From: an uncultured Lentibacter sp.
Lineage (GTDB): Bacteria > Pseudomonadota > Alphaproteobacteria > Rhodobacterales > Rhodobacteraceae
Direction: 5' to 3'
Assembly (NCBI RefSeq): GCF_937123735.1
Contig: NZ_CAKZKL010000033.1
Coordinates: 1-64,000 of the forward strand
Length of the DNA stretch: 64,000 bases
The notes under the pieces are model-generated. The model was not told where the DNA came from. It did not search any database and worked only from the letters and a program-made list of their open reading frames with translations. Made by a program: the position numbers and the translations under genes. This document shows, in pieces, positions 30,493-40,653 of this stretch (positions are counted from its first letter, which is position 1; every line of letters begins with the position of its first letter).

Positions 30493-30536
30493 CATGGACA
30501 GGTTTGCAGCGCTCTCAAGTATAATCTAGGCTTCAT

Positions 30537-31787
30537 ATGGGCCGGCCTCAGAAGGCTTCAGTGGCAGTGGCAGTTTGTATTTGTTTGGGGGAAAGACATT
30601 GGCAGCATCAGAGCATAAGAGTGTCTCCCTTGCATGTGCAGTCGCAAAAGGACGGGTTCTTGCTCATGCACAAGCTTTCCGGCATCGGCGACATCGAGCG
30701 GCTTGAATACCTTGTTCATTCGACGGAGCGTGATCTGAAGCCTGTCCAAACGTCTGATCACGCGCTGATTGCCCTGCTCTATCCTGCCATGCTTTCGGGA
30801 CGTGCCTTGCACTTTGAAGGGGTTGTGACGGACCAGCTGCTGTTCCAGATCAAACATGATGTGATGCCGCTGCTTGCGGCGCGGGACGAGCGCTTGCAGC
30901 CGATCGAAATCACCGCCGCTGGGCAGACCCCTGCCGCGGCCGGTGCGGCGGCGTCAGACGTGGGTACGGGGTATTCTGCGGGTGTAGACAGCTTTGCCAC
31001 TTTGCAGCTTTACTCAGAGGCCCATGCGCCTGCCTCCCACCGCATTTCGCATATTGCGCTGTTTCAGAACACGCAGACGGCAACGGGCGGCTTTCTGGAC
31101 GGGATGGTGGCGCGCGCCGAGGATTATAGCGCGCTGAAGGGCTTGCCCTTGTCCAAGGTCTCTTCAAATATCGAAGCCGTGATCAGCGCCGTGGAGACTT
31201 TGGGGCGGGCCGAGTCTTACCGGCAATCCCATTCTCTGCGCTCGGCGGCTTCGGCGAGTTGCCTTGCCTCGGGGCTGCGGCGCTATGTTTTTTCCGGGAG
31301 TTATGATTACCGTTTGGTGACTGTGGCGCAGACCGTAGACGTGGCCTATGTGGACCCGATGTTGATGCCTCTTCTGAGCACGGCGGCCTTCGAGTTTGTC
31401 AGCGGGTGTGCGGGGATGCGCCGTTTTGACAAGACTTTGCTCGTTGCGGACAATGCCGAGGCCTGGAAGCATTTGCATGTCTGTATCCGCCGGACCGGCG
31501 CTGCGGACAGCCAGACCAAGGGGCGCGGGCGGGCAGACTTCATCAATTGCTCATCGTGTTGGAAATGTGTGCGCACGATTTTTACGCTGGAACTTGAGGG
31601 CAAGCTGGAGCGCTTTGGGGCTGTGTTTGACTTGGCGCTTTTTGAGCGCAGCCGGAAAGATGTTGTGAAGAATCTGCGCCATAGGGCCAAGATGGGCGAT
31701 GGTCAGGCGGTGGATGTCTTGGCTTATGCCGAGACGAAAGGGGGCTTGAACGCGTTTTATGCGCGCAAGTTGCAGCTTGGGTCTTGA
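30537..31787 (+). CDS. Orphan PP-loop (adenine nucleotide alpha hydrolase-like) protein with Cys cluster, unknown function
   Basis: PP-loop-like GTGYSAGVDSFATLQLY; CSSCWKCVRT; N-terminal start uncertain (ATG 30666 also possible). Confidence 0.65.
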   Translation: MGRPQKASVAVAVCICLGERHWQHQSIRVSPLHVQSQKDGFLLMHKLSGIGDIERLEYLVHSTERDLKPVQTSDHALIALLYPAMLSGRALHFEGVVTDQLLFQIKHDVMPLLAARDERLQPIEITAAGQTPAAAGAAASDVGTGYSAGVDSFATLQLYSEAHAPASHRISHIALFQNTQTATGGFLDGMVARAEDYSALKGLPLSKVSSNIEAVISAVETLGRAESYRQSHSLRSAASASCLASGLRRYVFSGSYDYRLVTVAQTVDVAYVDPMLMPLLSTAAFEFVSGCAGMRRFDKTLLVADNAEAWKHLHVCIRRTGAADSQTKGRGRADFINCSSCWKCVRTIFTLELEGKLERFGAVFDLALFERSRKDVVKNLRHRAKMGDGQAVDVLAYAETKGGLNAFYARKLQLGS

Positions 31788-31883
31788 GGGCGGGCACGAG
31801 ATAGCACTTGAAGACTCGCGCCCTTAGGGGGCAAACTTGCGGCAAGCGGGTTGGGGAGCAGCCCGAGGACAGGGAGAGAGCCT

Positions 31884-33359
31884 ATGACATTCATGAAATT
31901 TGCAACCGCCAGTGCGCTGGCGATGATGGTGGCTGGCGCGGCTGCGGCCAAGAGCGATATCACGCTGGCGATGCAGCTTGAGCCGCCGCATCTGGACCCG
32001 ACGAGCGCCGCTGCGGGGGCGATTGACAGTGTTTTGTATTCCAACGTCTTTGAGGGGCTGACACGCTTTGCCTCGGATGGGTCGATCATCCCCGGGCTTG
32101 CGCAGAGCTGGGAGATTTCGGACGACGGGCTGACCTATACCTTTAAGCTGGCTGAGGGCGTGAGCTTTCATGACGGCACGAGCATGGACGCGGAGGATGT
32201 GAAATTCTCGCTCGACCGTGCGCGCGCCGAGGACAGCGCCAACGCGCAGAAGGCGCTGTTTGGCAGCATTGCCGAGGTGGAGGCTGTGGACGCCAGCACC
32301 GTGAAGATTACCTTGAGCGCGCCCAATGGTTCGCTGCTCTTTAACCTCGCTTGGGGCGATGCTGTGATTGTGGCGCCGGAGAGTATTGAAAACATCAAGC
32401 AGGCGCCTGTGGGCACGGGGGCGTTCAAATTCGCCAACTGGGTGCAGGGCGACAACATCACGCTGGAGCGCAACCCGGACTATTGGGGCACGCCAGCCAA
32501 GCTTGATAAGGTGACCTTCAAGTTTATCTCCGATCCGACGGCGGCCTTTGCTGCTGTGATGGCGGAGGATGTGGACGTGTTTGCGGGCTACCCTGCGCCT
32601 GAGAATGTGCCGCAGTTTGAGGCGGATGCGCGCTTTCAGGTGATTGTGGGCAACACCGAGGGCGAAACGATCCTCTCCACCAACAACAAGATGCCGCCGT
32701 TTGACAATGTGAAGGTGCGCGCCGCACTGGCCCATGCGATTGACCGTCAGGCGATTGTTGACGGGGCGATGTTTGGCCTTGGCACGCCGATTGGCACGCA
32801 TTTTGCGCCGCATCATCCTGATTATGTCGATCTGACCGCCGAGAGCGCCTATGACCCCGAGAAGGCCAAGGCCTTGCTGGCGGAGGCGGGTTTTGGGGAT
32901 GGTTTTACCACCACGCTCAAGCTGCCGCCGCCCTCCTATGCGCGCCGTGGCGGGGAGATTATTGCTGCGCAGCTCAGAGAGGTGGGTATTCAGACCGAGA
33001 TCACCAATCTGGAGTGGGCGCAGTGGCTTGAAGAGGTGTTCAAAGGCAAAGATTATGGCCTGACCATTGTGAGCCATACCGAGCCTATGGACATCGGGAT
33101 TTATGCGCGGCCGGATTACTACTTCCAGTATGATGATGCGGAGTTTCAGGCGATGAACACTGCGCTTGAGGCCGAGGCCGACGTGGCCAAGCGCAGCGCG
33201 CTGCTGGACAAGATGCAGCGCAAAATTGCGGGTGATTATGTGAACGGCTACCTCTTCCAGCTGGCCATTCCGACCATTGCCAAGGCGGGTGTGCGCGGGC
33301 TTTGGGAGAATGCGCCGACGCAGGCCAACGACATGACGGGCGTTTACTGGGCCGAATGA
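31884..33359 (+). CDS. ABC transporter substrate-binding protein, family 5 (peptide/opine type)
   Basis: Signal peptide (MTFMKFATASALAMMVAGAAAA), SBP_bac_5 features (AQSWEISDDGLTYTFKLAEGVSFHDG). Confidence 0.87.
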   Translation: MTFMKFATASALAMMVAGAAAAKSDITLAMQLEPPHLDPTSAAAGAIDSVLYSNVFEGLTRFASDGSIIPGLAQSWEISDDGLTYTFKLAEGVSFHDGTSMDAEDVKFSLDRARAEDSANAQKALFGSIAEVEAVDASTVKITLSAPNGSLLFNLAWGDAVIVAPESIENIKQAPVGTGAFKFANWVQGDNITLERNPDYWGTPAKLDKVTFKFISDPTAAFAAVMAEDVDVFAGYPAPENVPQFEADARFQVIVGNTEGETILSTNNKMPPFDNVKVRAALAHAIDRQAIVDGAMFGLGTPIGTHFAPHHPDYVDLTAESAYDPEKAKALLAEAGFGDGFTTTLKLPPPSYARRGGEIIAAQLREVGIQTEITNLEWAQWLEEVFKGKDYGLTIVSHTEPMDIGIYARPDYYFQYDDAEFQAMNTALEAEADVAKRSALLDKMQRKIAGDYVNGYLFQLAIPTIAKAGVRGLWENAPTQANDMTGVYWAE

Positions 33360-33401
33360 GCCACAAAGCCAGCGTCTGCGCGGTTTGCGGGCGCTGGATT
33401 T

Positions 33402-33425
33402 GGATATTTAGAGCAATAAGAAAGA
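33402..33425 (+). repeat. Solo distal box GGATATTTAGAGCAATAAGAAAGA
   Basis: Near-identical to boxes at 26985 and 39371. Confidence 0.7.
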
Positions 33426-33451
33426 CAGGGTGAGGCGCGGATGAGCGGGCG

Positions 33452-34405
33452 GTGCGCATGCTGAGATTTGTGGCCAGACGCCTTGTCTCGTTGCTGGTCT
33501 CGCTGGCTGTGGCCTCTTGTGTGATCTTTGTCTTTGTCGAGGTCGTGCCGGGGGACCCGGCGGCCTATATGCTGGGCTTGAATGCGCAGGAGGACACGCT
33601 CAATGCCCTGCGCGAGCAGCTGGGGCTGAATGGCACGCTTTTGGAGCGCTATCTGAACTGGGTTGGCGGGATGCTGCGGGGGGATTTTGGCACCTCTTAC
33701 ACCTACCGCACGCCTGTGAGCGAGATGATCGGCGAGCGGATGTGGATTTCTCTGCCGCTGGCGATCTATGCGCTGACGCTTTCCACGCTGATTGCCTTTC
33801 CGGCCGGTATCTGGGCGGCGAGCCAGCGGGGCAGCCTTGTGGATGTGCTGGTGATGGGCTTCACGCAGCTGGGCGTGGCGATCCCGAATTTCTGGTTTGC
33901 GATGTTGATGGTTTTGCTTTTTGCGATCAACCTGCGCTGGTTTTCGGCTGGCGGTTTTGCAGGCTGGGAGGCGGGCTTTGGGCCGGCGCTGAAGAGCCTG
34001 ACGCTGCCGGCGATTGCGCTGGCGCTGCCGCAGGCGAGTATTCTGGCGCGGGTGATGCGCAGCTCATTACTGGACACGCTGGGGGAGGATTATATCCGCA
34101 CCGCAAGGGCCAAGGGGCTGAGCCGGCGGCAGGCCTTGTGGCGGCATGCGCTCAGGAATGCGCTTATTCCTGTGCTCACGATCATTGGCTTGCAGTTTTC
34201 CTTTCTCATGGCGGGGGCGATCATCATTGAGAATGTGTTTTACCTGCCTGGCCTTGGGCGGCTTGTCTTTCAGTCTATCGCGGCGCGCGATCTGATTGTG
34301 GTGGAGAGCGTGGTGATGCTCTTGGTCTTTGCTGTGATCGTGGTAAACTTTCTCGTGGATGTGGCCTATGCGCTTGTTGACCCGCGCTTGCGGGTGCGCG
34401 CGTGA
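33452..34405 (+). CDS. ABC transporter permease (DppB-like)
   Basis: BPD permease (EDYIRTARAKGLSRRQALWRHALRNALIPVLT); ATG 33458 may be true start. Confidence 0.88.
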   Translation: MRMLRFVARRLVSLLVSLAVASCVIFVFVEVVPGDPAAYMLGLNAQEDTLNALREQLGLNGTLLERYLNWVGGMLRGDFGTSYTYRTPVSEMIGERMWISLPLAIYALTLSTLIAFPAGIWAASQRGSLVDVLVMGFTQLGVAIPNFWFAMLMVLLFAINLRWFSAGGFAGWEAGFGPALKSLTLPAIALALPQASILARVMRSSLLDTLGEDYIRTARAKGLSRRQALWRHALRNALIPVLTIIGLQFSFLMAGAIIIENVFYLPGLGRLVFQSIAARDLIVVESVVMLLVFAVIVVNFLVDVAYALVDPRLRVRA

Positions 34406-35217
34406 GCCGCTCGCTTGTCATAGGGGCCGTGCTGAGCGCGGTGTTTGTGCTGGCTGCGCTCGTGAGCTTCGTTTGGACGCCTTATGACGTTTTGGGGCTC
34501 GACATTCCCAACAAGCTCAAGGAACCAAGCGCGGCGCATTGGTTGGGGACCGACCATTTCGGGCGCGATATTTTTTCCATGATCATGGTGGGCGCGCGCA
34601 CCTCGATTGCTGTGGCGATTGTCGCGGTGGGGATCGGGATGCTCTTGGGTGTGCCGCTTGGCCTTGCGGCGGCGGCGCGCACCGGCACGCTCTTGGACGA
34701 GGTGATCATGCGGGGCAACGACCTTGTTTTTGCCTTTCCGAGCCTGCTCATTGCGATCATGATCACCGCGGTGTTTGGCGCGAGCGCTGTGAATGCGATC
34801 ATTGCCATCGGGATTTTCAACATCCCGGTTTTTGCGCGGCTGGTGCGCGGCGCGGCGTTGAGCCTTTGGACACGCGATTATGTGCTGGCGGCGCGGGTTT
34901 CGGGGAAGGGGGCGGCGCGGATATCGCTGGAACATATTCTACCCAATGTGACCAACTTGCTGATTGTGCAGGGGACGATCCAGTTTTCGCTTGGCATTCT
35001 GGCCGAAGCGGGCCTGAGCTATGTGGGCCTTGGCGCGCAGCCGCCGACGCCGAGCTGGGGGCGAATGCTGGCGGAGAGCCAGACCATGTTCAGCTTCAAG
35101 CCGCATCTGGCGGTGTTTCCCGGCCTTGCGATTTTGCTCACGGTGTTGGGGCTGAACCTTTTGGGCGACGGCTTGCGCGACGCGCTGGACCCAAGGCTCA
35201 GGAGGGCGAAGCGATGA
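34402..35217 (+). CDS. ABC transporter permease (DppC-like)
   Basis: LGTDHFGRDIFSMIMVGARTS; LDPRLRRAKR. Confidence 0.88.
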   Translation: MSRSLVIGAVLSAVFVLAALVSFVWTPYDVLGLDIPNKLKEPSAAHWLGTDHFGRDIFSMIMVGARTSIAVAIVAVGIGMLLGVPLGLAAAARTGTLLDEVIMRGNDLVFAFPSLLIAIMITAVFGASAVNAIIAIGIFNIPVFARLVRGAALSLWTRDYVLAARVSGKGAARISLEHILPNVTNLLIVQGTIQFSLGILAEAGLSYVGLGAQPPTPSWGRMLAESQTMFSFKPHLAVFPGLAILLTVLGLNLLGDGLRDALDPRLRRAKR

Positions 35218-36791
35218 GCCTTCTGCGGGTTGAGAACCTCGATGTGAGCATTCACGGCACGCCTGTTTTGAAGGGGGTTTCGCTTGCGCTTGAAGCCGGG
35301 GAAATCCTTGGTGTGATTGGCGAGAGCGGGTCTGGCAAGTCGATGACGGCGCTGGCGATCTTGCAGCTTTTGCCCGAGGGGGCGCGGGCGGCGGGGCGTA
35401 TCGCCTTGAGCGGGCACGACATGCTCGCGCTTGACGAGGCGGCGCTGTGTGGCTTGCGCGGCAACGAGGTTGGCATGGTGTTTCAGGAGCCGATGACGGC
35501 TTTGAACCCCATTCAGACCATTGGTGCGCAGGTGGCGGAGACCATCCGTATCCATGAAGATGTGAGCCGCAAGGAGGCGCTGGCGCGCGCGGCGCAGGCG
35601 CTGAGGCGCTGCGAGCTGCCGCAAGAGCGCTTTCCGCTGAGCCGCTATCCGCACGAGTTGAGCGGCGGGCAGCGGCAGCGGGTTGTCATCGCCATGGCGA
35701 TTGCCTTGCAGCCGAAGCTATTGATTGCGGATGAGCCGACAACGGCGCTTGATGTGACGACGCAGGCGGAGATTTTGACGCTGCTCAAGCGGCTGGCGCG
35801 CGAAGATGGTATGGGGCTGATGCTGATCAGCCATGACCTTGCCGTTGTGGCCGATATGGCCGACCGGATCGTGATTATGCGGCAGGGAGAAGTGGTGGAG
35901 AGCGGGGCCTGCCCTGCGATATTTGGCCAGCTCACGCACCCCTACTCAAAAGCGCTTCTGGCGGCGTCTGACCATCAGCCGGAGCGCGCGGGGCATGTCT
36001 TTGAGGCGCCGCTTTTGCAGGTGAAAAACGTGGTGCGCGACTATGCCTTGCCGCGCGCCGGGCTGTTTGGCGGGGCGCGCAAGTTTCGCGCGGTGAAGGG
36101 TGTGAGCTTTGACATCCGCCGTGGCGAGAGCCTCGGGCTTGTGGGCGAAAGCGGCTGTGGCAAGAGCACGCTGACACGCGCCGTTCTGGGGCTGGAAGAG
36201 GTGCAGGGCGGAGAGATTTTGCTCGACGGTGCACCTGTGTTCAGCGGCAAGCGGCCCAACCGCGCGGTGCGGCGCAAGATGCATGTGGTGTTTCAGGACC
36301 CTTACGGCAGCTTTAACCCGCGCTGGAAAGTGGGGCGGCTGGTGGCGGAGCCGTTTCACCTTCTGGACGATGCCCCCGAGGGGCGCGCGGCGGCCATTGC
36401 GGAGGCGTTGGAGAAGGTCGGGCTTTCGGGCGAGGATGCGGAGAAATACATTCACGAGTTTTCCGGCGGGCAGCGGCAGCGGATTGCGATTGCGCGGGCG
36501 CTGATTATCAAGCCGGAGCTGATCATTCTGGATGAGGCGGTGTCTGCGCTGGATGTGAGCATTCGCGCGCAGATTTTAGATTTGCTGGCCGACCTCGGCA
36601 CGCGCTTTGGGCTGACTTATTTGTTTATCAGCCACGATCTGAGCGTGGTGCGCAATGTGACCGACCGCTGCCTTGTGATGCAGGCGGGCGAGATTGTGGA
36701 AGAGGGGGCGACAGAGGATGTCTTTGAGCGGCCCCGGCACGATTATACCAAGCAGTTGATTGCCGCTGTGCCGCAGCTGCCGAGCAAATAG
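35214..36791 (+). CDS. Fused duplicate ABC ATP-binding protein (DppDF-like)
   Basis: Two Walker A and two SGGQRQR signatures; start at ATG 35214. Confidence 0.88.
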   Translation: MSLLRVENLDVSIHGTPVLKGVSLALEAGEILGVIGESGSGKSMTALAILQLLPEGARAAGRIALSGHDMLALDEAALCGLRGNEVGMVFQEPMTALNPIQTIGAQVAETIRIHEDVSRKEALARAAQALRRCELPQERFPLSRYPHELSGGQRQRVVIAMAIALQPKLLIADEPTTALDVTTQAEILTLLKRLAREDGMGLMLISHDLAVVADMADRIVIMRQGEVVESGACPAIFGQLTHPYSKALLAASDHQPERAGHVFEAPLLQVKNVVRDYALPRAGLFGGARKFRAVKGVSFDIRRGESLGLVGESGCGKSTLTRAVLGLEEVQGGEILLDGAPVFSGKRPNRAVRRKMHVVFQDPYGSFNPRWKVGRLVAEPFHLLDDAPEGRAAAIAEALEKVGLSGEDAEKYIHEFSGGQRQRIAIARALIIKPELIILDEAVSALDVSIRAQILDLLADLGTRFGLTYLFISHDLSVVRNVTDRCLVMQAGEIVEEGATEDVFERPRHDYTKQLIAAVPQLPSK

Positions 36792-36812
36792 AGCGCGTGA
36801 GAGGAGCGAGAT

Positions 36813-38264
36813 ATGAGCCTTGAGGATTTGGGGTTTGACCCGAGCAAATGCCTGATTGGGGGCGCGTGGGTTGCGCCTGAAGCCGGGCAGACCCTGCCGC
36901 TGATGAACCCTTCGGATGGCGCACAGATTGGCGAGATTGCGCGCGGGCAGGCGGCGGATGTGGATGCGGCTGTAAGCGCGGCAAGGCGGGCCTTTGAGGG
37001 CGGCTGGGCACGCACCCCTGCGGCGGAGCGCGGGCGTATTCTCATGCGGCTTGGCCGGCTTGTGGAGGGGCGCGTGGAGGCGCTGGCGCGGCTAGAGGCG
37101 CTGGACGTGGGCAAGCCGCTCACACAGGCGCGGGCCGATGCGCTGGCGCTGGCGCGCTACTGCGCATTTTATGGCGGTGCGGCGGACAAGCTGATGGGCG
37201 AGACCATCCCCTATCTGGACGGCTACACCGTCTATACGCTGCGCGAGCCGCATGGGGTGACGGCGCATATTGTGCCTTGGAACTACCCTATGCAGATTAT
37301 TGGCCGCTCTGTCGGGGCGGCTTTGGCGGCGGGGAACTGCTGTGTGCTCAAGCCCGCCGAAGACGCCTGCCTGACCGCGCTGGCCTTTGCCGACCTTGCC
37401 AAAGAGGCCGGGCTACCGGACGGGGTTTTGAACGTGGTCCCCGGGCTGGGCGCTGAGGCGGGGGCGGCGCTGGCGGGGCACGAGGGAGTGGACCACATTT
37501 CGTTTACCGGGTCGGTGGCGACGGGGGTGCGCATCCAGACGTTGGCCGCGCAGCATGTGAAGCCTGTGACGCTGGAGCTGGGCGGCAAGAGCCCGCAGCT
37601 TGTGTTTGAGGATGCGGACCTTGATGCGGCGCTGCCGTTTCTTGTCAATGCGGGCATCCAGAACGCGGGGCAGACCTGCTCTGCCTCCTCGCGTATTTTG
37701 GTGCAGCGGCGGGTTTACGGCGAGGTGGTGGCGCGGATGGCGGAGCGCTATGGGCAGTTGCGCGTGGGGCAGGCTCTGGCCGATCTGGACGTGGGGCCGC
37801 TGATTTCGGCCAAGCAGAAGGGGATTGTGAGCGGCTTTCTGGCTGAGGGGGCTGACCTTGAGTGCGTGGGCCAGGGTGTGCTCACCGATGCGCCAAAGAG
37901 CGGGAACTATGTTGCGCCCACGCTTTTTGCGGGAGTGCCGGCCAGCCACGCGCTGGCGCGCGACGAGATTTTCGGCCCGGTGCAGGTGATCATCCCGTTT
38001 GAGGACGAAGAAGAGGCTGTGGCAATAGCCAATGGCACGGAGTATGGGCTTGTCGCCTCGATCTGGAGCGAGAACGGCGCGCGGCAGATGCGGCTGGCCA
38101 AGGCCATCCGCGCGGGGCAGGTGTTTATCAACAATTACGGCGCGGGCGGTGGGGTTGAGCTGCCTTTTGGCGGTGTGGGCAAATCGGGCCACGGGCGCGA
38201 AAAGGGCTTTGAAGCGCTGTATGGCTTTAGCACGCTCAAGACCGTTGCGGCGCGCCACGGCTGA
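36813..38264 (+). CDS. Aldehyde dehydrogenase family protein
   Basis: LELGGKSPQLVF and QNAGQTCSASSR catalytic motifs. Confidence 0.9.
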   Translation: MSLEDLGFDPSKCLIGGAWVAPEAGQTLPLMNPSDGAQIGEIARGQAADVDAAVSAARRAFEGGWARTPAAERGRILMRLGRLVEGRVEALARLEALDVGKPLTQARADALALARYCAFYGGAADKLMGETIPYLDGYTVYTLREPHGVTAHIVPWNYPMQIIGRSVGAALAAGNCCVLKPAEDACLTALAFADLAKEAGLPDGVLNVVPGLGAEAGAALAGHEGVDHISFTGSVATGVRIQTLAAQHVKPVTLELGGKSPQLVFEDADLDAALPFLVNAGIQNAGQTCSASSRILVQRRVYGEVVARMAERYGQLRVGQALADLDVGPLISAKQKGIVSGFLAEGADLECVGQGVLTDAPKSGNYVAPTLFAGVPASHALARDEIFGPVQVIIPFEDEEEAVAIANGTEYGLVASIWSENGARQMRLAKAIRAGQVFINNYGAGGGVELPFGGVGKSGHGREKGFEALYGFSTLKTVAARHG

Positions 38265-38269
38265 GGGGG

Positions 38270-38296
38270 ATCGCATTTTGCGGTGCAAAATCCGAT
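38270..38296 (+). repeat. Module-A hairpin 3' of ALDH gene
   Basis: ATCGCATTTTGC-GGT-GCAAAATCCGAT. Confidence 0.65.
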
Positions 38297-38465
38297 CCGC
38301 CTGTTGCGGGCGGTTTGGCACCATCCTCGCTTTGGGCTTTTCATTCAGCGGCAGTCGGGCCATGATTCCCGAGAGCGCCTGAGGTTGACGGAATGCGCCC
38401 CTTCGCGGGACGTGCTGTTGTGCGGGCCTCGCGCTTGTGGAGGTGTCAAAGAGGAGGGTGCTGAG

Positions 38466-39212
38466 ATGCGGCTTGAGGGCAAGACAGCAATCATAACGGG
38501 CGGCGCGAGCGGCTTTGGTGCCGGGATCGCGCGCAAGTTTGCCGCCGAGGGCGCGCAGGTGATGATTGTTGATCTCAACCATGACGGGGCCATGGGCATG
38601 GCCGAAGAGCTTGGGGCCGGGGCTTTTGGCCATGTGGCGGATGTGAGCTCTGCCACGGCTGTGGCGCAGACCGTGCAGGTGGCGTTACAGGTGTTTGGGG
38701 AGGTGGATATTCTGGTGAACAACGCGGGGATCACCCATTTGCCCCAGGCCATGGAAGATGTGGACGAGGCGGAGTTTGACCGTGTTTTCGCGGTGAACTG
38801 CAAATCTGTTTACCTGTTTGCGCGGGCGCTGGCCCCTTTGATGAAGGCACGTCATCAGGGCGCGATTTTGAACCTTGCTTCGACGGCCGGGGTGAGCCCG
38901 CGCCCGCGGTTGAGCTGGTATAATGCGTCCAAAGGATGGATGAACACCGCCACCAAAGCCATGGCCGTTGAGCTGGCACCGCACGGGGTGCGGGTGAATG
39001 CGCTCAACCCTGTGGCGGGAGAGACGCCGCTATTGGCCAGCTTCATGGGTGAGGACACGCCCGAGATGCGCGCGAAGTTTCTGAGCACCATTCCCTTGGG
39101 GCGGTTTTCGACGCCGGAGGACCTGGGAAATGCGGCGGCATTTCTGTGCTCGGATGAAGCCAGTATGATCACGGGGGTCTGCATGGAAGTGGATGGCGGG
39201 CGCTGTATTTGA
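38466..39212 (+). CDS. SDR family oxidoreductase
   Basis: ITGGASGFGAGIA, NNAG, YNASKG; start MRLEGK at 38466. Confidence 0.87.
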   Translation: MRLEGKTAIITGGASGFGAGIARKFAAEGAQVMIVDLNHDGAMGMAEELGAGAFGHVADVSSATAVAQTVQVALQVFGEVDILVNNAGITHLPQAMEDVDEAEFDRVFAVNCKSVYLFARALAPLMKARHQGAILNLASTAGVSPRPRLSWYNASKGWMNTATKAMAVELAPHGVRVNALNPVAGETPLLASFMGEDTPEMRAKFLSTIPLGRFSTPEDLGNAAAFLCSDEASMITGVCMEVDGGRCI

Positions 39213-39214
39213 TG

Positions 39215-39395
39215 TCGGATTTTCGCTGCGCGAAAATCCGATCCGGGTGGGGGCGCTGCCCCCTAGATTCAAAAGCCTTGGGGCTCTTGAATCATTCCCC
39301 AGGTTTTTTTCTGGGGGACCCATCCCCCAGACCCCAGTTTTGACTGGGGGACCAGTCCCCCAGACCCCCTGGGATATTTAGAGCAATAAGAAAGA
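39215..39395 (+). repeat. Modular multi-hairpin element 3' of SDR gene (longest copy)
   Basis: TCGGATTTTCGC-TGC-GCGAAAATCCGA; GGGGGC-GCT-GCCCCC; GATTCAAAAGCC-TTGG-GGCTCTTGAATC; GGGGGA-CCCA-TCCCCC; GGGGGA-CCAG-TCCCCC; GGGATATTTAGAGCAATAAGAAAGA. Confidence 0.8.
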
Positions 39396-39413
39396 GCCAG
39401 AAAGGCGTGAGGC

Positions 39414-40592
39414 ATGCGTATTGATCTGATTTTGCTGTGTTTTGCTTATGTGTTGAGCCAGTTTTATCGGGCGTTTCTCGCGGTTTTGACCGAGGTGCTT
39501 GAGCGTGATGTGGGGGCGAGCCCGCAGGATCTTGCCATGGCTTCGGGGCTTTGGTTTCTGGCTTTTGCGGCGATGCAGGTGCCAGTGGGATGGGCTTTGG
39601 ACAGAATCGGGCCGCGCCGAACGGCCTCTGTATTGTTGTTGGTGGGCGGCGGCGGGGGGGCGGCTGTGTTTGCCATGGCCACGGTGCCGGCGCATATTTC
39701 GCTGGCGATGTTGTTGATCGGGGTGGGGTGCTCGCCTGTCTTGATGGCGTCTTATTACATTTTTGCCCGCAGTTACTCGGCGGCCGTGTTTGCGACCTTG
39801 GCGGCACTTGTTCTGGGCATCGGCTCGGTGGGCAATCTGGCTTCGGCCTTGCCGACCACCCTGGCGGTGGAGGCTTTTGGATGGCGTGCCGTTGTTTGGG
39901 GCACGGCTTTTGTGAGCATGGCGACTGCGGTGGGGCTGTTTTTTGTGGTGCGCGACCCGGAGCGGGTGATTTCGGATGCGAAAGGGTCGCTGATGGATTT
40001 GCTCAAGATGCCGGCGCTTTGGCTGATTTTCCCGCTGATGGCGGTGCAATATGCGCCGGCGGCCGGGGCGCGGGGGCTCTGGATTGGCCCGTTTTTTCGC
40101 GATGTCTTTGGCGCGGGAGACGGGCTTGTGGGCAATGTGACCTTGCTCATGGGGGCGGCCATGATTGCGGGGACCTTTGCTTACGGGCCGCTGGACCGCC
40201 TGTTGGGCACGCGCAAATGGGTGATTTTTGCTGGCAATATGGTGAGTATGGCGGCTTGTTTCTGGCTTGGGTTTGTGAGTGTGCAGAGCCTTTGGCTGGC
40301 GGTGGGGTTGTTTGCGGCGATCGGCTTTTTCGGGGCGTCCTTTCCCATGATGATGGCGCATGGGCGGGCGTTTTTTCCGCCCCATCTTGTTGGCCGGGGG
40401 GTGACGCTGATGAACCTTTTTGCCATTGGCGGTGTGGGGATCATGCAGATGTTGACAGGGCGGCTTTATGCGCGGGTTGCTGACACGGCTGTGAGCCCGG
40501 CGGAGCCTTATCAGGCATTGTTTGTGTTTTATGGTGGGCTGGTGGCTTTGGGGCTGATTATTTATGTCTTTGCGCGCGACAGAACCGACTAG
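39414..40592 (+). CDS. MFS transporter
   Basis: 12-TM-like hydrophobic profile; PVGWALDRIGPRRT MFS loop. Confidence 0.85.
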   Translation: MRIDLILLCFAYVLSQFYRAFLAVLTEVLERDVGASPQDLAMASGLWFLAFAAMQVPVGWALDRIGPRRTASVLLLVGGGGGAAVFAMATVPAHISLAMLLIGVGCSPVLMASYYIFARSYSAAVFATLAALVLGIGSVGNLASALPTTLAVEAFGWRAVVWGTAFVSMATAVGLFFVVRDPERVISDAKGSLMDLLKMPALWLIFPLMAVQYAPAAGARGLWIGPFFRDVFGAGDGLVGNVTLLMGAAMIAGTFAYGPLDRLLGTRKWVIFAGNMVSMAACFWLGFVSVQSLWLAVGLFAAIGFFGASFPMMMAHGRAFFPPHLVGRGVTLMNLFAIGGVGIMQMLTGRLYARVADTAVSPAEPYQALFVFYGGLVALGLIIYVFARDRTD

Positions 40593-40653
40593 CTCTTTAT
40601 TCTGCGCGCGCACTGCGCTATGGGGCAGCGTCCCGGACATAAGGAGTCTTCTG

